A stretch of DNA of 64,000 nt from NCBI RefSeq assembly GCF_014207355.1, contig NZ_JACHEF010000001.1, positions 1,681,812 to 1,745,811 on the forward strand, read 5' to 3'. Shown in pieces: positions 1 through 8,144 of this stretch. Source of the stretch: Mesorhizobium sangaii. Its GTDB lineage: Bacteria > Pseudomonadota > Alphaproteobacteria > Rhizobiales > Rhizobiaceae. Below the pieces are notes generated by a model. The model was not told the DNA's origin, did not search any database, and worked only from the letters and a program-made list of their open reading frames with translations. The translations under genes and the position numbers were made by a program. Position 1 is the first letter of the stretch. Each line of letters begins with the position of its first letter.

Positions 1-769
1 CGGCGCCGATGATGTCGGCGACGCACTGGCCGCCCTGCTCGCTGGTCGGAAAGCCGATCAGCAGGGCGCGTGCGGTCTCCGGCTTTTTCAGGATGCGCAC
101 GGTGACTTCGGTGACGACGCCGAGCAGGCCTTCGGAGCCGGTCATGACGCCGAGCAGGTCGTAACCTTCCGCGTCAAGGTGACTGCCACCGAGCCGCACC
201 ACCTCGCCATTCATCAGCACCATCTCGATGCCGAGCACATTGTTGGCGGTGAGGCCGTACTTCAGGCAGTGCACGCCGCCGGAATTTTCCGCCACATTGC
301 CGCCGATCGAGCAGGCGATCTGGGAGGATGGATCGGGGGCGTAGTAGAAGCCCTCCTGCTCGACGGCGGTGGTGATGCCGAGATTGGTGACGCCCGGTTG
401 GGCGACAACGACGCGGTTGGGGAAATCGATCGCAAGAATGCGGTTGAAGCGGCTCATGACCAGCAGCACCGCGTCTTCCAGCGGCAACGCGCCGCCAGAC
501 AGCGAGGTGCCGGAACCGCGCGGCACGACACGGATGTTGCGGTCGTTGCAGTATTTCAGCACGCGGGAAACCTGCGCCACCGTCTGCGGCAGCACGACGA
601 CCAGCGGCAGCTGCCGATAGGCGGTCAGGCCATCGCTCTCGAAGGCCCGCATGGAATTGGCGGCGTCGACAACGCCCTCGCCCGGCACGATGATGCGCAT
701 GTCGGCGACGATCTCGTCGCGCCGGCGCATCGTGGCGTCGTCTGGTTTCGGCATGGCCAGGCCGGACAT
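1..769 (-). CDS. glcD: FAD-linked oxidase, GlcD family (glycolate / D-lactate dehydrogenase), C-terminus beyond window
   Basis: The frame is open from an ATG at 769 to the left edge, giving 256 codons. The protein has the PCMH-type FAD-binding domain of GlcD and D-lactate dehydrogenases: RGSGTSLSGG near residue 75, the AQPGV strand near 115, and an IGGNVAENSGG loop with HCLKYG near 150. The family oxidises D-2-hydroxy acids such as glycolate or D-lactate and passes electrons on through FAD. GAGG nine bases before the ATG serves as ribosome site. A dyad about 30 bases upstream matches one in front of the nearby GntR gene, so co-regulation with lldD is likely. Whether the substrate is glycolate, D-lactate or D-2-hydroxyglutarate cannot be told from this fragment, since the C-terminal FAD-oxidase cap domain lies outside the window. 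Confidence 0.88.
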   Translation of the reverse strand, partial: MSGLAMPKPDDATMRRRDEIVADMRIIVPGEGVVDAANSMRAFESDGLTAYRQLPLVVVLPQTVAQVSRVLKYCNDRNIRVVPRGSGTSLSGGALPLEDAVLLVMSRFNRILAIDFPNRVVVAQPGVTNLGITTAVEQEGFYYAPDPSSQIACSIGGNVAENSGGVHCLKYGLTANNVLGIEMVLMNGEVVRLGGSHLDAEGYDLLGVMTGSEGLLGVVTEVTVRILKKPETARALLIGFPTSEQGGQCVADIIGA

Positions 770-786
770 CAGCAGCCTCGTTTCGC

Positions 787-815
787 TTGACTGGTCAAAA
801 TCTTTTACCAGTGAA
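787..815. promoter_or_regulatory. Candidate GntR operator A, upstream of the glcD-like gene
   Basis: An imperfect dyad has arms TTGACTGGT (787-795) and ACCAGTGAA (807-815), matching at 8 of 9 positions, around an 11-nt AT-rich centre. It lies about 20-45 bases before the oxidase start codon, where a bound repressor would block transcription. The core TGGT-N11-ACCA recurs at 2361-2389 in front of the GntR gene. The assignment to that regulator is inference. Confidence 0.55.
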
Positions 816-908
816 GCGCGGCGGTTGCAAATCCCGCTTTGGTGGAAAGTCCAAAGTTGCGGTCGGACGGGCTTCCGCAGCGGCAATCTGCCGCTGCGGA
901 TACAAGTC

Positions 909-2231
909 TTATTCGCCCGCCAGCTTGCTGGGCTCGGAATGCATCCGACGCACGCGGCGCACGCCCCACCAGACCAGCAGAATGGCGACTGGTACCGAAG
1001 CCGCGGTGACGACCTCCGGCGCGAAGGCATGGCCGAAGATGGAGGCGCCCTTGGCGACATAGCCGACGAGGCCGACCACATAGTAGGAGACAGCGGCGAC
1101 CGAGAGACCTTCGACGGTCTGCTGCAGGCGCAGTTGCAGGCGGGCGCGGTTGTTCATCGACGCCAGCAGGTCGCGGTTCTGCTTCTCGACCTCGACATCG
1201 ACCCAGGTGCGCAGCAGCGTCGTGGCGCGGGTCAGCTTGCGCGACAGATTGGCCTGGCGCTCCTCGACCGAGCGGCAGGTGCGCATGGCCGGTGCGACGC
1301 GGCGCTGCAGGAACCCGCCCCAGGTGTCGTAGCCGGGCACGGCTTCTTCCTCGAGCGCTTCCAGGCGCTCGACGACGATGCCGTCATAGGCGCGGCTGGC
1401 GCCGAAACGGTAGAGGCTCGACGCGGCGTCCGCCTCCAGCTCGGCGGCAAGCTCGGTCAGGTCGGCCAGCAGCGTCTGGCTATCGCGGGTTTCGGCGACC
1501 TTCATTTCCAGCGTGGTCTGCGCCAGCCTGTCCTCGATGCGGCGGGCGCGGCCGGACAGCGTCAGCGCCAATGGCAGGCCAAGCATGGCCAGTGTTCGGT
1601 AGGTTTCGATGTCGATCAGCCGTTGCGACAGCGCCCCAGTGCGCGCCGGCGTCAGGCCGCGGTCGAGCACCAGCATGCGGGTCATGCCGTCGCCATCCTG
1701 GCGGAAATCGGTGACGATGGCGGCGTTGCCGCGTTCGACCAGCGAATAGCACAGGCTGGTTGGATCAAAGCCGGCGATCAGCCGCTCGCTCGCCTGCGTC
1801 CATTTGCGGATTTCGAGCCTGATCCCCGAGATGACGGTTCCCGGCGGCGAAAATCCGTTGCCGAACGGCGAGTCCTCCTGCGCCCTGCCGCTTTCGGAGA
1901 GCGGGCCTTCCCACAGATAGGTCGAGAATTCCGTGTGCCGCTCCCAGCGCAGCGAGCCCTTGCCCCACTTCATGGCGTGGTGGCGGGCCTGGCGGTCGGG
2001 CGCGGCAATGCCGAGGCGCCGCGACAGTTCGGACAGCACCGCATGGTCGACACTGGATCCGCCCTCGGTCATGAAGGCGAGTTGCACCAGGACACGCGGC
2101 TTTTCGATCAGCGGATGCGGCCGGGCATGAACCTCGCCGAGCGCACCGGGCCGGCCTTCATGCGCGGGAAAACCCATGACGCTGCCCTTGGCGCGCGGCA
2201 GGAACTCGAGATTGGACGGGTCGTCTGACAC
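909..2231 (-). CDS. DUF3422 family membrane protein
   Basis: This is a 440-residue protein with a GTG start preceded by a GGGGGA ribosome site. It matches the alphaproteobacterial DUF3422 family in length and layout: a large soluble N-terminal part rich in Arg and Glu, a helical middle (residues about 270-370), and two hydrophobic segments near the C-terminus (about residues 385-405 and 412-428) followed by a basic tail. The family has no assigned biochemical role. It starts divergently from the GntR regulator and is transcribed toward the GlcD-type oxidase. The shared intergenic region holds operator B, so it could be part of the same regulon. No catalytic motif was recognised. Confidence 0.8.
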   Translation of the reverse strand: MSDDPSNLEFLPRAKGSVMGFPAHEGRPGALGEVHARPHPLIEKPRVLVQLAFMTEGGSSVDHAVLSELSRRLGIAAPDRQARHHAMKWGKGSLRWERHTEFSTYLWEGPLSESGRAQEDSPFGNGFSPPGTVISGIRLEIRKWTQASERLIAGFDPTSLCYSLVERGNAAIVTDFRQDGDGMTRMLVLDRGLTPARTGALSQRLIDIETYRTLAMLGLPLALTLSGRARRIEDRLAQTTLEMKVAETRDSQTLLADLTELAAELEADAASSLYRFGASRAYDGIVVERLEALEEEAVPGYDTWGGFLQRRVAPAMRTCRSVEERQANLSRKLTRATTLLRTWVDVEVEKQNRDLLASMNNRARLQLRLQQTVEGLSVAAVSYYVVGLVGYVAKGASIFGHAFAPEVVTAASVPVAILLVWWGVRRVRRMHSEPSKLAGE

Positions 2232-2360
2232 GGCTTGTCCCCCGGGGTTCTCTAGACCCTCTTACATTGCGTCCCTCTAGGGCCAATGGCCAGATGACGC
2301 AAACAACAAAGTTTAGCCGAAGACGATATGGCGTCAGGTGACAGAATCGACCCGCTTCGG

Positions 2361-2389
2361 CCAATTGGATAAATAATTTGACCAGTTGG
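2361..2389. promoter_or_regulatory. Candidate GntR operator B, DUF3422/GntR intergenic region
   Basis: The arms are CCAATTGGA (2361-2369) and ACCAGTTGG (2381-2389), with 7 of 9 positions symmetric and an 11-nt AT-rich centre (2370-2380). Spacing and core equal those of operator A. The site sits about 50-80 bases upstream of the TTG start of the regulator, consistent with autoregulation of the gntR-lldD unit. A TTG at 2386 that would extend the regulator frame lies inside this dyad, which argues against that longer start. Confidence 0.55.
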
Positions 2390-2439
2390 CGACGCAGGCT
2401 TTATCCTGCCCGACAGCGGTTCACCTTCCAGGCATTCTT

Positions 2440-3219
2440 TTGAGCGACATTTTTTCCAGGATCGAGCATTCGCGCACCGCCGACGAGGTGGTGCAGCAGA
2501 TCGAGGGCCTCATCCTCGAAGGCGTGCTGCGCACCGGCGACCGGTTGCCGGGCGAGCGCGAACTTGCGCGCCAGTTCGACGTGTCGCGGCCGATCCTGCG
2601 CGATGCGCTGAAGGCGCTCGAAGGGCGCGGCCTTTTGACGACCAAGGCCGGCGGCGGCACGCATGTCGCCGACATCATCGGCCAGCTGTTCACCAAGCCG
2701 GTGGCGGACCTGATCTCGATGCATCGCAAGGCGGTGGCCGACTATCTGGAATACCGCCGCGAGATCGAGGGCGTCGCGGCCGAATATGCGGCGCGACGCG
2801 CCACGCCGGAGGATCTGGCGCTGCTCGACCGCATCATGGCGCGCATGGACGAAGCGCACCGGACCGGCGATTTCGACGACGAAGCCGAGATCGATGTCGA
2901 GTTCCACCACGCGATCTGCGAGTGCGCGCACAACATCCTGCTCTTGCACACGCTGCGCTCCTGCTACCGGCTGCTGTCGGAAGGCGTGTTCCAGAACCGG
3001 CTGCTGGTGTTCACCGTGCCCGGCGCGCGCGACGCGCTGCTTGCCCAGCACCGGGCGATCCATGCCGCTGTGAAGGCCGGTGACCCTGCGGCCGCGCGGC
3101 AAGCGGCGATGGACCACATGATCTATGTCGAGCGGTCGATGGCCGAGGCCGAGCGCAGCGGCGACTGGCAACGCGTCTCGCGGCTGAGGCTCAGGCAACG
3201 CTCTGAAGGGGCCAGATGA
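2440..3219 (+). CDS. GntR-family (FCD subgroup) transcriptional regulator of hydroxy-acid use
   Basis: The N-terminal winged helix (about residues 8-75) shows the GntR pattern GDRLPGERELARQF and SRPILRDALKALEGRGLL. The rest is an all-helical FCD ligand domain with metal-ligand-type residues (DVEFHHAI near 165, HRAIHAAV near 220). It is 259 residues from the TTG at 2440, giving the usual family start SDIFSRIEHSR. A longer start at 2386 falls inside the operator dyad and is less likely. FCD regulators of this kind (LldR, GlcC) sense lactate or glycolate. The gene is 37 bases upstream of lldD on the same strand, and matched dyads lie before this gene and before the GlcD-type oxidase. Regulation of both oxidases by this protein is inference from context. 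Confidence 0.85.
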   Translation: MSDIFSRIEHSRTADEVVQQIEGLILEGVLRTGDRLPGERELARQFDVSRPILRDALKALEGRGLLTTKAGGGTHVADIIGQLFTKPVADLISMHRKAVADYLEYRREIEGVAAEYAARRATPEDLALLDRIMARMDEAHRTGDFDDEAEIDVEFHHAICECAHNILLLHTLRSCYRLLSEGVFQNRLLVFTVPGARDALLAQHRAIHAAVKAGDPAAARQAAMDHMIYVERSMAEAERSGDWQRVSRLRLRQRSEGAR

Positions 3220-3256
3220 ACCCACACGCTCCCAGGACTGATAAGCGGGGACCCTC

Positions 3257-4393
3257 ATGAGCCAAATCCTCACCATCGCCGATCTCAAGGACCTCGCGCG
3301 CCGGCGCGTGCCAAAAATGTTCTTCGAATACGCCGATTCCGGCGCCTGGACTGAAAGTACCTACCGGGCCAACGAGGAGGATTTCGCCAAGATCAAATTC
3401 CGCCAGCGCGTGCTGGTCGACATGAGCAACCGCTCGCTGGAATCGACCATGATCGGCGAAAAGGTGGCAATGCCGGTGGCGCTGGCGCCGACCGGCCTGA
3501 CCGGCATGCAGCATGCCGATGGCGAGATGCTGGCGGCGCAGGCGGCCGAGGAGTTCGGCGTGCCATTTACCCTGTCGACGATGAGCATCTGCTCGATCGA
3601 GGACGTCGCCTCGGTGACCAAGAAGCCATTCTGGTTCCAGCTCTACGTGCTGCGCGACAAGGATTTCGTGCTCGACCTGATCGACCGGGCAAAGGCGGCG
3701 AAGTGCTCGGCGCTGGTGCTGACGCTCGACCTGCAGATACTCGGACAACGCCACAAGGATGTCCGCAATGGACTTTCGGCGCCGCCCAGAATGACGCTGG
3801 CCAACATCGCCGACATCGCCATGCGCCCGCGCTGGTGGATGGGCATGGCCGGCACCAAGCGCCGCACCTTCCGCAACATTGTCGGCCATGCCAAGGGCGT
3901 CGGCGACGTCGCCTCGTTGTCCTCCTGGACGACCGAGCAGTTCGATCCGCATCTGTCGTGGAAGGATGTCGCCTGGATCAAGGAACGCTGGGGTGGCAAG
4001 CTGATCCTGAAAGGCGTTCTCGACAAGGAAGATGCGCTGATGGCGGCCAAGACCGGCGCCGACGCCATCATCGTCTCCAACCATGGCGGGCGCCAGCTCG
4101 ACGGCGCGTCGTCTTCGATCATGGCGCTGGAGGAGATTGCCGACGCGGTCGGCGACACGATCGAAGTCCACATGGATGGCGGCATCCGCTCCGGCCAGGA
4201 CGTGCTGAAGGCGCTCTGCCTCGGCGCCAAGGGCACCTATATCGGCCGGCCATTTCTTTACGGCCTGGGTGCGCTCGGCAAGGAAGGAGTTACCAAGGCA
4301 TTGGAAATCATCCGCAAGGAGATGGACATCACGCTGGCTCTGTGCGGAAAGCGTCTGGTCACCGACATGGGCAAGGACCAGCTCCGGCGCTAA
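3257..4393 (+). CDS. lldD: L-lactate dehydrogenase, FMN-dependent alpha-hydroxy-acid oxidase family
   Basis: The 378-residue length is typical of LldD. Family landmarks in order are the N-terminal FEYADSGAW (FMN contact), the ALAPTGLTGM strand, WFQLYVLRDK near 130, and SNHGGRQLDGA near 275 carrying the active-site His and Arg. The DGGIRSGQDVLKALCLGA loop follows and binds the FMN phosphate. The enzyme oxidises L-lactate to pyruvate at the inner membrane and feeds electrons to the respiratory chain. It follows the GntR gene by 37 bases, so the two probably form one unit. A related hydroxy acid such as L-mandelate cannot be excluded, but the lactate regulator context favours LldD. Confidence 0.9.
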   Translation: MSQILTIADLKDLARRRVPKMFFEYADSGAWTESTYRANEEDFAKIKFRQRVLVDMSNRSLESTMIGEKVAMPVALAPTGLTGMQHADGEMLAAQAAEEFGVPFTLSTMSICSIEDVASVTKKPFWFQLYVLRDKDFVLDLIDRAKAAKCSALVLTLDLQILGQRHKDVRNGLSAPPRMTLANIADIAMRPRWWMGMAGTKRRTFRNIVGHAKGVGDVASLSSWTTEQFDPHLSWKDVAWIKERWGGKLILKGVLDKEDALMAAKTGADAIIVSNHGGRQLDGASSSIMALEEIADAVGDTIEVHMDGGIRSGQDVLKALCLGAKGTYIGRPFLYGLGALGKEGVTKALEIIRKEMDITLALCGKRLVTDMGKDQLRR

Positions 4394-4428
4394 GTCCGTG
4401 ACAGCCTGACCACGGAGACGGCGCAGAG

Positions 4429-5220
4429 TTGGCAGAACCCGGCATCCATTTTCTCGACGCGCATGGGCCGGAAGGTGTGCGTCTTTATGCGATCGGTGAC
4501 GTGCATGGCCGGCTCGATCTGCTGGCCGCCATGCATCAACGCATAGAGGATGAGATCGAGCGGGATTTGCCTGCCGACTGGCGTGTCATCCATCTCGGCG
4601 ACTATGTCGACCGTGGACCGGATTCCAAAGGCGTCATCGACTTCCTGATCGAGGCGCGAGAGCGCGACTCGCGCCATGTGATGCTGGCCGGCAACCACGA
4701 CGTCGGCTTTCTCGACTTTCTCAAGAAGCCCGACCCGGAAGGGCTTTTCATCCGTTTCGGCGGCATCCAGACGGCGCTGTCCTACGGCGTGGCAATCAGC
4801 GAAGGCACCAGCATGTGGTTCGGCAAAGCCGAGGCCGCCGTGCGCAAAGGACATGAATCCCTGGTCGAGGCGGTGCCGCAAACCCACATCGATTTTTTGC
4901 GATCGCTGCGGCTTTCGCTGACGCTCGGAGATTTCTTCTTCTGCCATGCGGGCATCAGGCCGGGCATCGCGCTGGCAAGGCAAAACCCGCAGGATCTGAT
5001 GTGGATCCGCGACATCTTCCACAATTACCAGGGCCTGTTCCCGAAGATCGTGGTGCACGGGCACACGCCGGTGCCGGAAGCGGAAGTGATGGCCAACCGC
5101 GTCAATGTCGACACGCTAGCCTGGCAATCAGGCATGCTCACCGCGCTCGTCGTCGACGGCCCGGACAAACGCATCCTGACGATCACGATCAAGGAGCCTG
5201 GGACGACAAAGGAAGCGTGA
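4429..5220 (+). CDS. Calcineurin-like metallophosphoesterase (serine/threonine phosphatase type)
   Basis: The protein has 263 residues with a TTG start. It shows the complete PPP/PrpA signature: GDVHGRLD near residue 22, GDYVDRGPDS near 62, GNHD near 88, and VVHGHTPVPE near 205. These are the two-metal active-site motifs of protein phosphatases and Ap4A-type hydrolases. It starts 35 bases after lldD on the same strand. There is no signal peptide, so it should act in the cytosol. The natural substrate (phosphoprotein or dinucleotide) cannot be read from sequence. Confidence 0.85.
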   Translation: MAEPGIHFLDAHGPEGVRLYAIGDVHGRLDLLAAMHQRIEDEIERDLPADWRVIHLGDYVDRGPDSKGVIDFLIEARERDSRHVMLAGNHDVGFLDFLKKPDPEGLFIRFGGIQTALSYGVAISEGTSMWFGKAEAAVRKGHESLVEAVPQTHIDFLRSLRLSLTLGDFFFCHAGIRPGIALARQNPQDLMWIRDIFHNYQGLFPKIVVHGHTPVPEAEVMANRVNVDTLAWQSGMLTALVVDGPDKRILTITIKEPGTTKEA

Positions 5221-5255
5221 GCGGCGCGTCCGAGGACGCGAAAACGCTCCGGCTT

Positions 5256-5396
5256 TTAGCGAAGCGAGGCGGTTACGCCGTAGCCGTCGACGGCGTTGTG
5301 GTTGTTGGCTGCGTCGGCGGAATAGATGCCGAGGCCGCACAGCACGATGGCGGACAACATGGCAAAGGACAGAAGCGCTGCTTTCACGGACGTCAT
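5256..5396 (-). CDS. Possible 46-residue single-pass membrane or secreted peptide
   Basis: A short frame starts at ATG 5396 with AAGAG just upstream and ends at TAA 5256. The first 28 residues form a hydrophobic segment after one lysine (TSVKAALLSF then a Leu/Ile/Val-rich stretch ending in SADAAN), like a signal peptide or membrane anchor. About 18 polar residues follow. No family was recognised. Codon use is GC-rich and regular, and the frame is convergent with the phosphatase gene. Supported only by the ribosome site and the signal-like N-terminus. Confidence 0.45.
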   Translation of the reverse strand: MTSVKAALLSFAMLSAIVLCGLGIYSADAANNHNAVDGYGVTASLR

Positions 5397-5681
5397 CTCT
5401 TGTTGAGCTTGCTGCATCTGTGCACCAGGCGGTTACCAATGCGTTGAAACGGAGAATTCGCTTCAAAGTTTCGACGATTTCGCGCTTCTAGGCGCGTTCT
5501 GTATCGACGGTGTGTCGCGCGGGTCACACCAAAGGTTCATCGCGGTTGCACAGCCGATGCAGAGCGCGCGCCTTCTAGGATGACGGGCGGACACAAGCCA
5601 AGGATGAAAGGTGTTTTCCCCAGCCGGTTTCACCGCCGCGTGCCAATTATGTCACGCGGCGAGGCGCCAAGGGTTGGACGC

Positions 5682-6380
5682 TCAGATCGTTGCGACCCAG
5701 GCGCGGGCAATGGCCAGGCCGGCAGCGTCGGCGTCGGGCCCGTTGCGGGCCATTTCGCCATCGAGCTTGCCGGCCCAGTCGGGGTGGCGCGCGGCGATGG
5801 TCGGGGCAAAGGAGGTGCTCCAGTCCTGCACCATCGGGCGGTCGGCCTCGAAATGGAACTGGAAGCCGTAGACCGCGCGGCCAACGCGAAACGCCTGGTT
5901 CTCGGCGACATCGTTACCGGCAAGCCGCACGGCGTTCTCCGGCAGCACGAACGTGTCGTCGTGCCACTGGAAGATCGGGAATTTTTCCGGCAACGCGCCC
6001 AGCACCGGATCGGCCCTGGCGTCCGGCGTCAGCGACACGCCGTGCCAGCCGAACTCGTTGGCGCCACCGATGCGGTTCTCGCCACCGAAGGCGCGGGCAA
6101 CGAGCTGACTGCCCAGGCAGATGCCGAGCACTGCACGGTCCTTGTCGGCGAAATCACGGGTCAGTTCGAGCAGAGCCGGGAAATAGGGGTAGTCGTCATC
6201 GTCCAGTGCATTCTGGCCACCGCCGAGCACCACCATGGCATCGTGCCCGGCCGCATCATCCGGCAGCGGATCGCCCTTGTAGGGCAGGCGCAGATCGAGG
6301 TCGGCGCCCGCTTCCGCCAGAGCCGCGCCTACCTGGCCAAGGCCGGTATTGTCGTAGTTCTGGACCACCAGCACCCGCAT
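5682..6380 (-). CDS. Class I glutamine amidotransferase domain protein (GMP synthase-like)
   Basis: The protein has 232 residues and is a stand-alone class I GATase. The nucleophile elbow GICLGSQL near residue 95 carries the Cys, and the His-x-Glu of the triad is in QFHFEAD near 175. These proteins release ammonia from glutamine or have been adapted to gamma-glutamyl bond hydrolysis, as in the PuuD-like and YfeJ-like groups. No synthetase partner lies next to it, and the neighbour on the other strand starts divergently. It is likely cytosolic. The exact amide acceptor is unknown. Confidence 0.82.
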   Translation of the reverse strand: MRVLVVQNYDNTGLGQVGAALAEAGADLDLRLPYKGDPLPDDAAGHDAMVVLGGGQNALDDDDYPYFPALLELTRDFADKDRAVLGICLGSQLVARAFGGENRIGGANEFGWHGVSLTPDARADPVLGALPEKFPIFQWHDDTFVLPENAVRLAGNDVAENQAFRVGRAVYGFQFHFEADRPMVQDWSTSFAPTIAARHPDWAGKLDGEMARNGPDADAAGLAIARAWVATI

Positions 6381-6469
6381 CGCAAAAACCCTGCTGACAT
6401 GAAAATGATGCGACGAGCGATATCATGCCGCCTGCATTGCAGCCAAGATGCGTGTTGCGGGAGAAAGCT

Positions 6470-7132
6470 ATGCCACTGCAGAACCGGGTCGATCCGTTCG
6501 GCGCCATCCACGCCGTGCCCGAGCGCGGGCTGTTCACCGGAAATCGCGGCATCATCCATGATCCCGAGACAAAGACATTGCTGAAAAAGCGCTGGGCGCT
6601 TCCGGCCTGGATCGTTTGCGTCTGCCAATTCCGCGGCGTGCGGCGAGAGCCGATGGGGCGTAACCGGAAGAGCGACGACCATTTGGGTGGCAAAGCGGGC
6701 TGGACCGAGCTGTTCTTCCTCGACGAGGTGACGGCACTGGCAGCCGGGCATCGGCCCTGCTTCTTTTGCCAGCGCGAACGGGCCAAGGATTTCGTCGGCC
6801 GCTTCGGCGATGCCTACGGCATTGCCGAGCCACGCGCGCCGCAGGTCGACAAGCGGCTGCACAAGGAGCGACTGGCGTCCGGTGGCAAGCCGCCGATGCT
6901 GGCCCTAAAGGAGCTTGCCTGTCTTCCCGACGGTGCGATGCTTGCTGATGGCGGCACCGCCTATGCCTTGCGCGGCGGCAAAGCGCTGCGCTGGTCCTTT
7001 GCCGGATATGGCCCACCCGGCGATTTCAGCCTGCTCGAAAGCCAGGTGCTGGCGCTGCTGACGCCGGCCACCACGCTCGCCGTCCTGCAGCATGGCTTTC
7101 GGCCGGCGTGGCATCCGACCGCCGAGGCTTGA
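6470..7132 (+). CDS. Conserved hypothetical protein with CFFCQR motif
   Basis: The product has 220 residues from the ATG at 6470, which has GGGAG seven bases upstream; an in-frame ATG at 6425 lacks such a site. The family was not recognised. A Trp/Cys-rich first half contains [10 protein letters not shown] and later [16 protein letters not shown], which could be a small metal or nucleic-acid binding knuckle. The C-terminal third is mostly apolar without membrane segments. It is divergent from the amidotransferase and 31 bases upstream of rsmE on the same strand, so co-transcription with rsmE is plausible. Function unknown. Confidence 0.7.
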   Translation: MPLQNRVDPFGAIHAVPERGLFTGNRGIIHDPETKTLLKKRWALPAWIVCVCQFRGVRREPMGRNRKSDDHLGGKAGWTELFFLDEVTALAAGHRPCFFCQRERAKDFVGRFGDAYGIAEPRAPQVDKRLHKERLASGGKPPMLALKELACLPDGAMLADGGTAYALRGGKALRWSFAGYGPPGDFSLLESQVLALLTPATTLAVLQHGFRPAWHPTAEA

Positions 7133-7163
7133 CGCCGGCGGGCGGCTCGCTCATTCCTCGGCG

Positions 7164-7898
7164 ATGCGCGCCAATTACAAGATGCAACGCCTGTTCGTGC
7201 CCGACGATCTCGGGCCAGAGATCGAGTTCGACGCCGGTCAGCAGCAGAGCCACTATCTCCTGCATGTGTTGCGGCTTGGAGAAGGCGCCGAAATCCTGGT
7301 GTTCAACGGCCGTGACGGCGAGTGGTCGGCGGCCATTGCGGCGAAATCAAAAAGGGCGGTGCGCCTGAAGGTGTTGGCGCTGCAACGGCCGCAGCCGCCG
7401 CTGCCCGATCTCACATACTGCTTTGCGCCGCTGAAGCAGGGCCGGCTCGACTATCTCGTGCAGAAGGCGGTCGAGATGGGCGCCGGCATCCTGCAGCCGG
7501 TCATCACCCAGCACACGCAAGTGGCCAAGCCCAGTATCGATCGCCTGCGCGCCAATGTCGTCGAAGCCGCCGAACAATGCGGCATCCTGGCGGTGCCGGA
7601 GGTGCGCGAAGCGGAAAAGTTCGACCGCCTGCTGACCGGCTGGGACAGAGAGCGGCGGCTGATCTTCTGCGACGAGGACGCCTCGACCAACAATCCGCTG
7701 CCGGCTCTGCAGGCGGTCAGGGAAAAGAAACTTGGGCTGCTGGTCGGGCCCGAAGGCGGCTTTTCCGATGACGAGCGCAAGATGCTGCGCGCCCTGCCCT
7801 TCGTGACAGCCATTCCACTCGGACCGCGCATCCTGCGCGCCGACACGGCGGCGGTGGCGGCACTTGCGGTGATCCAGGCAACCGTCGGAGACTGGTGA
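7164..7898 (+). CDS. rsmE: 16S rRNA (uracil1498-N3)-methyltransferase RsmE
   Basis: The protein has 244 residues from the ATG at 7164. It has an N-terminal PUA-like domain with the [15 protein letters not shown] pattern and a C-terminal SPOUT (trefoil-knot) domain. SAM-binding signatures are [13 protein letters not shown] near residue 193 and [16 protein letters not shown] near 222. RsmE methylates U1498 of 16S rRNA in the assembled small subunit. The gene precedes gshA, an arrangement common in alphaproteobacteria. A second in-frame ATG at 7182 would remove six residues. Confidence 0.93.
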   Translation: MRANYKMQRLFVPDDLGPEIEFDAGQQQSHYLLHVLRLGEGAEILVFNGRDGEWSAAIAAKSKRAVRLKVLALQRPQPPLPDLTYCFAPLKQGRLDYLVQKAVEMGAGILQPVITQHTQVAKPSIDRLRANVVEAAEQCGILAVPEVREAEKFDRLLTGWDRERRLIFCDEDASTNNPLPALQAVREKKLGLLVGPEGGFSDDERKMLRALPFVTAIPLGPRILRADTAAVAALAVIQATVGDW

Positions 7899-8144
7899 GA
7901 CTTCATTTCTTGCAAGGGACGGAGAGCGCCGTATCGTTCAATTCCTGTTGACCTGTGGCTCAGGATTTTTCGCTTGATCGACTACTGACATTTCGTCCAT
8001 CTAGCGCCGGCGGTCGTGCGGCCGTCCTATAGCGCCGCGCGTCCTTTCGGACGCGCAAAGGACGCTGTAGCATTTTGAAGGGGCACGTGATCCTTTCCGA
8101 AAATCGAAAGCCGATTTTCGGGATCACGTGCGGAGGGCTTTGTC
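7899..8144. other. rsmE-gshA intergenic region
   Basis: The first half (7899-8025) shows no coding sign. The second half is taken up by the palindromic element described at 8027-8131. A good ribosome site (cggagg) for gshA directly follows that element. Confidence 0.5.
8027..8131. repeat. Rhizobial-type palindromic intergenic element
   Basis: There are two adjacent hairpins. The first has arms GCGCGTCC (8037-8044) and GGACGCGC (8049-8056) with a TTTC loop, and outer bases CTATAGCG / CGCTGTAG extend the pairing. The second is a long interrupted palindrome: GCACGTGATCC (8083-8093) pairs with GGATCACGTGC (8121-8131), and inside it CGAAAATCG (8098-8106) pairs with CGATTTTCG (8112-8120). From memory, very similar units recur between genes in Mesorhizobium and Rhizobium genomes. 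Only one copy was found in this window, so repetition cannot be shown here. Confidence 0.65.

Noticed and set aside
651..2228. 525-codon plus-strand open frame
   Set aside because: It is the antisense of the DUF3422 gene. Its residue pattern is Arg/Gln/Gly/Ala-rich without domains, as expected for a high-GC shadow frame.
2386..2388. Upstream TTG start for the GntR regulator
   Set aside because: It falls inside the operator dyad and adds 18 residues not typical of the family. TTG 2440 gives the standard N-terminus.
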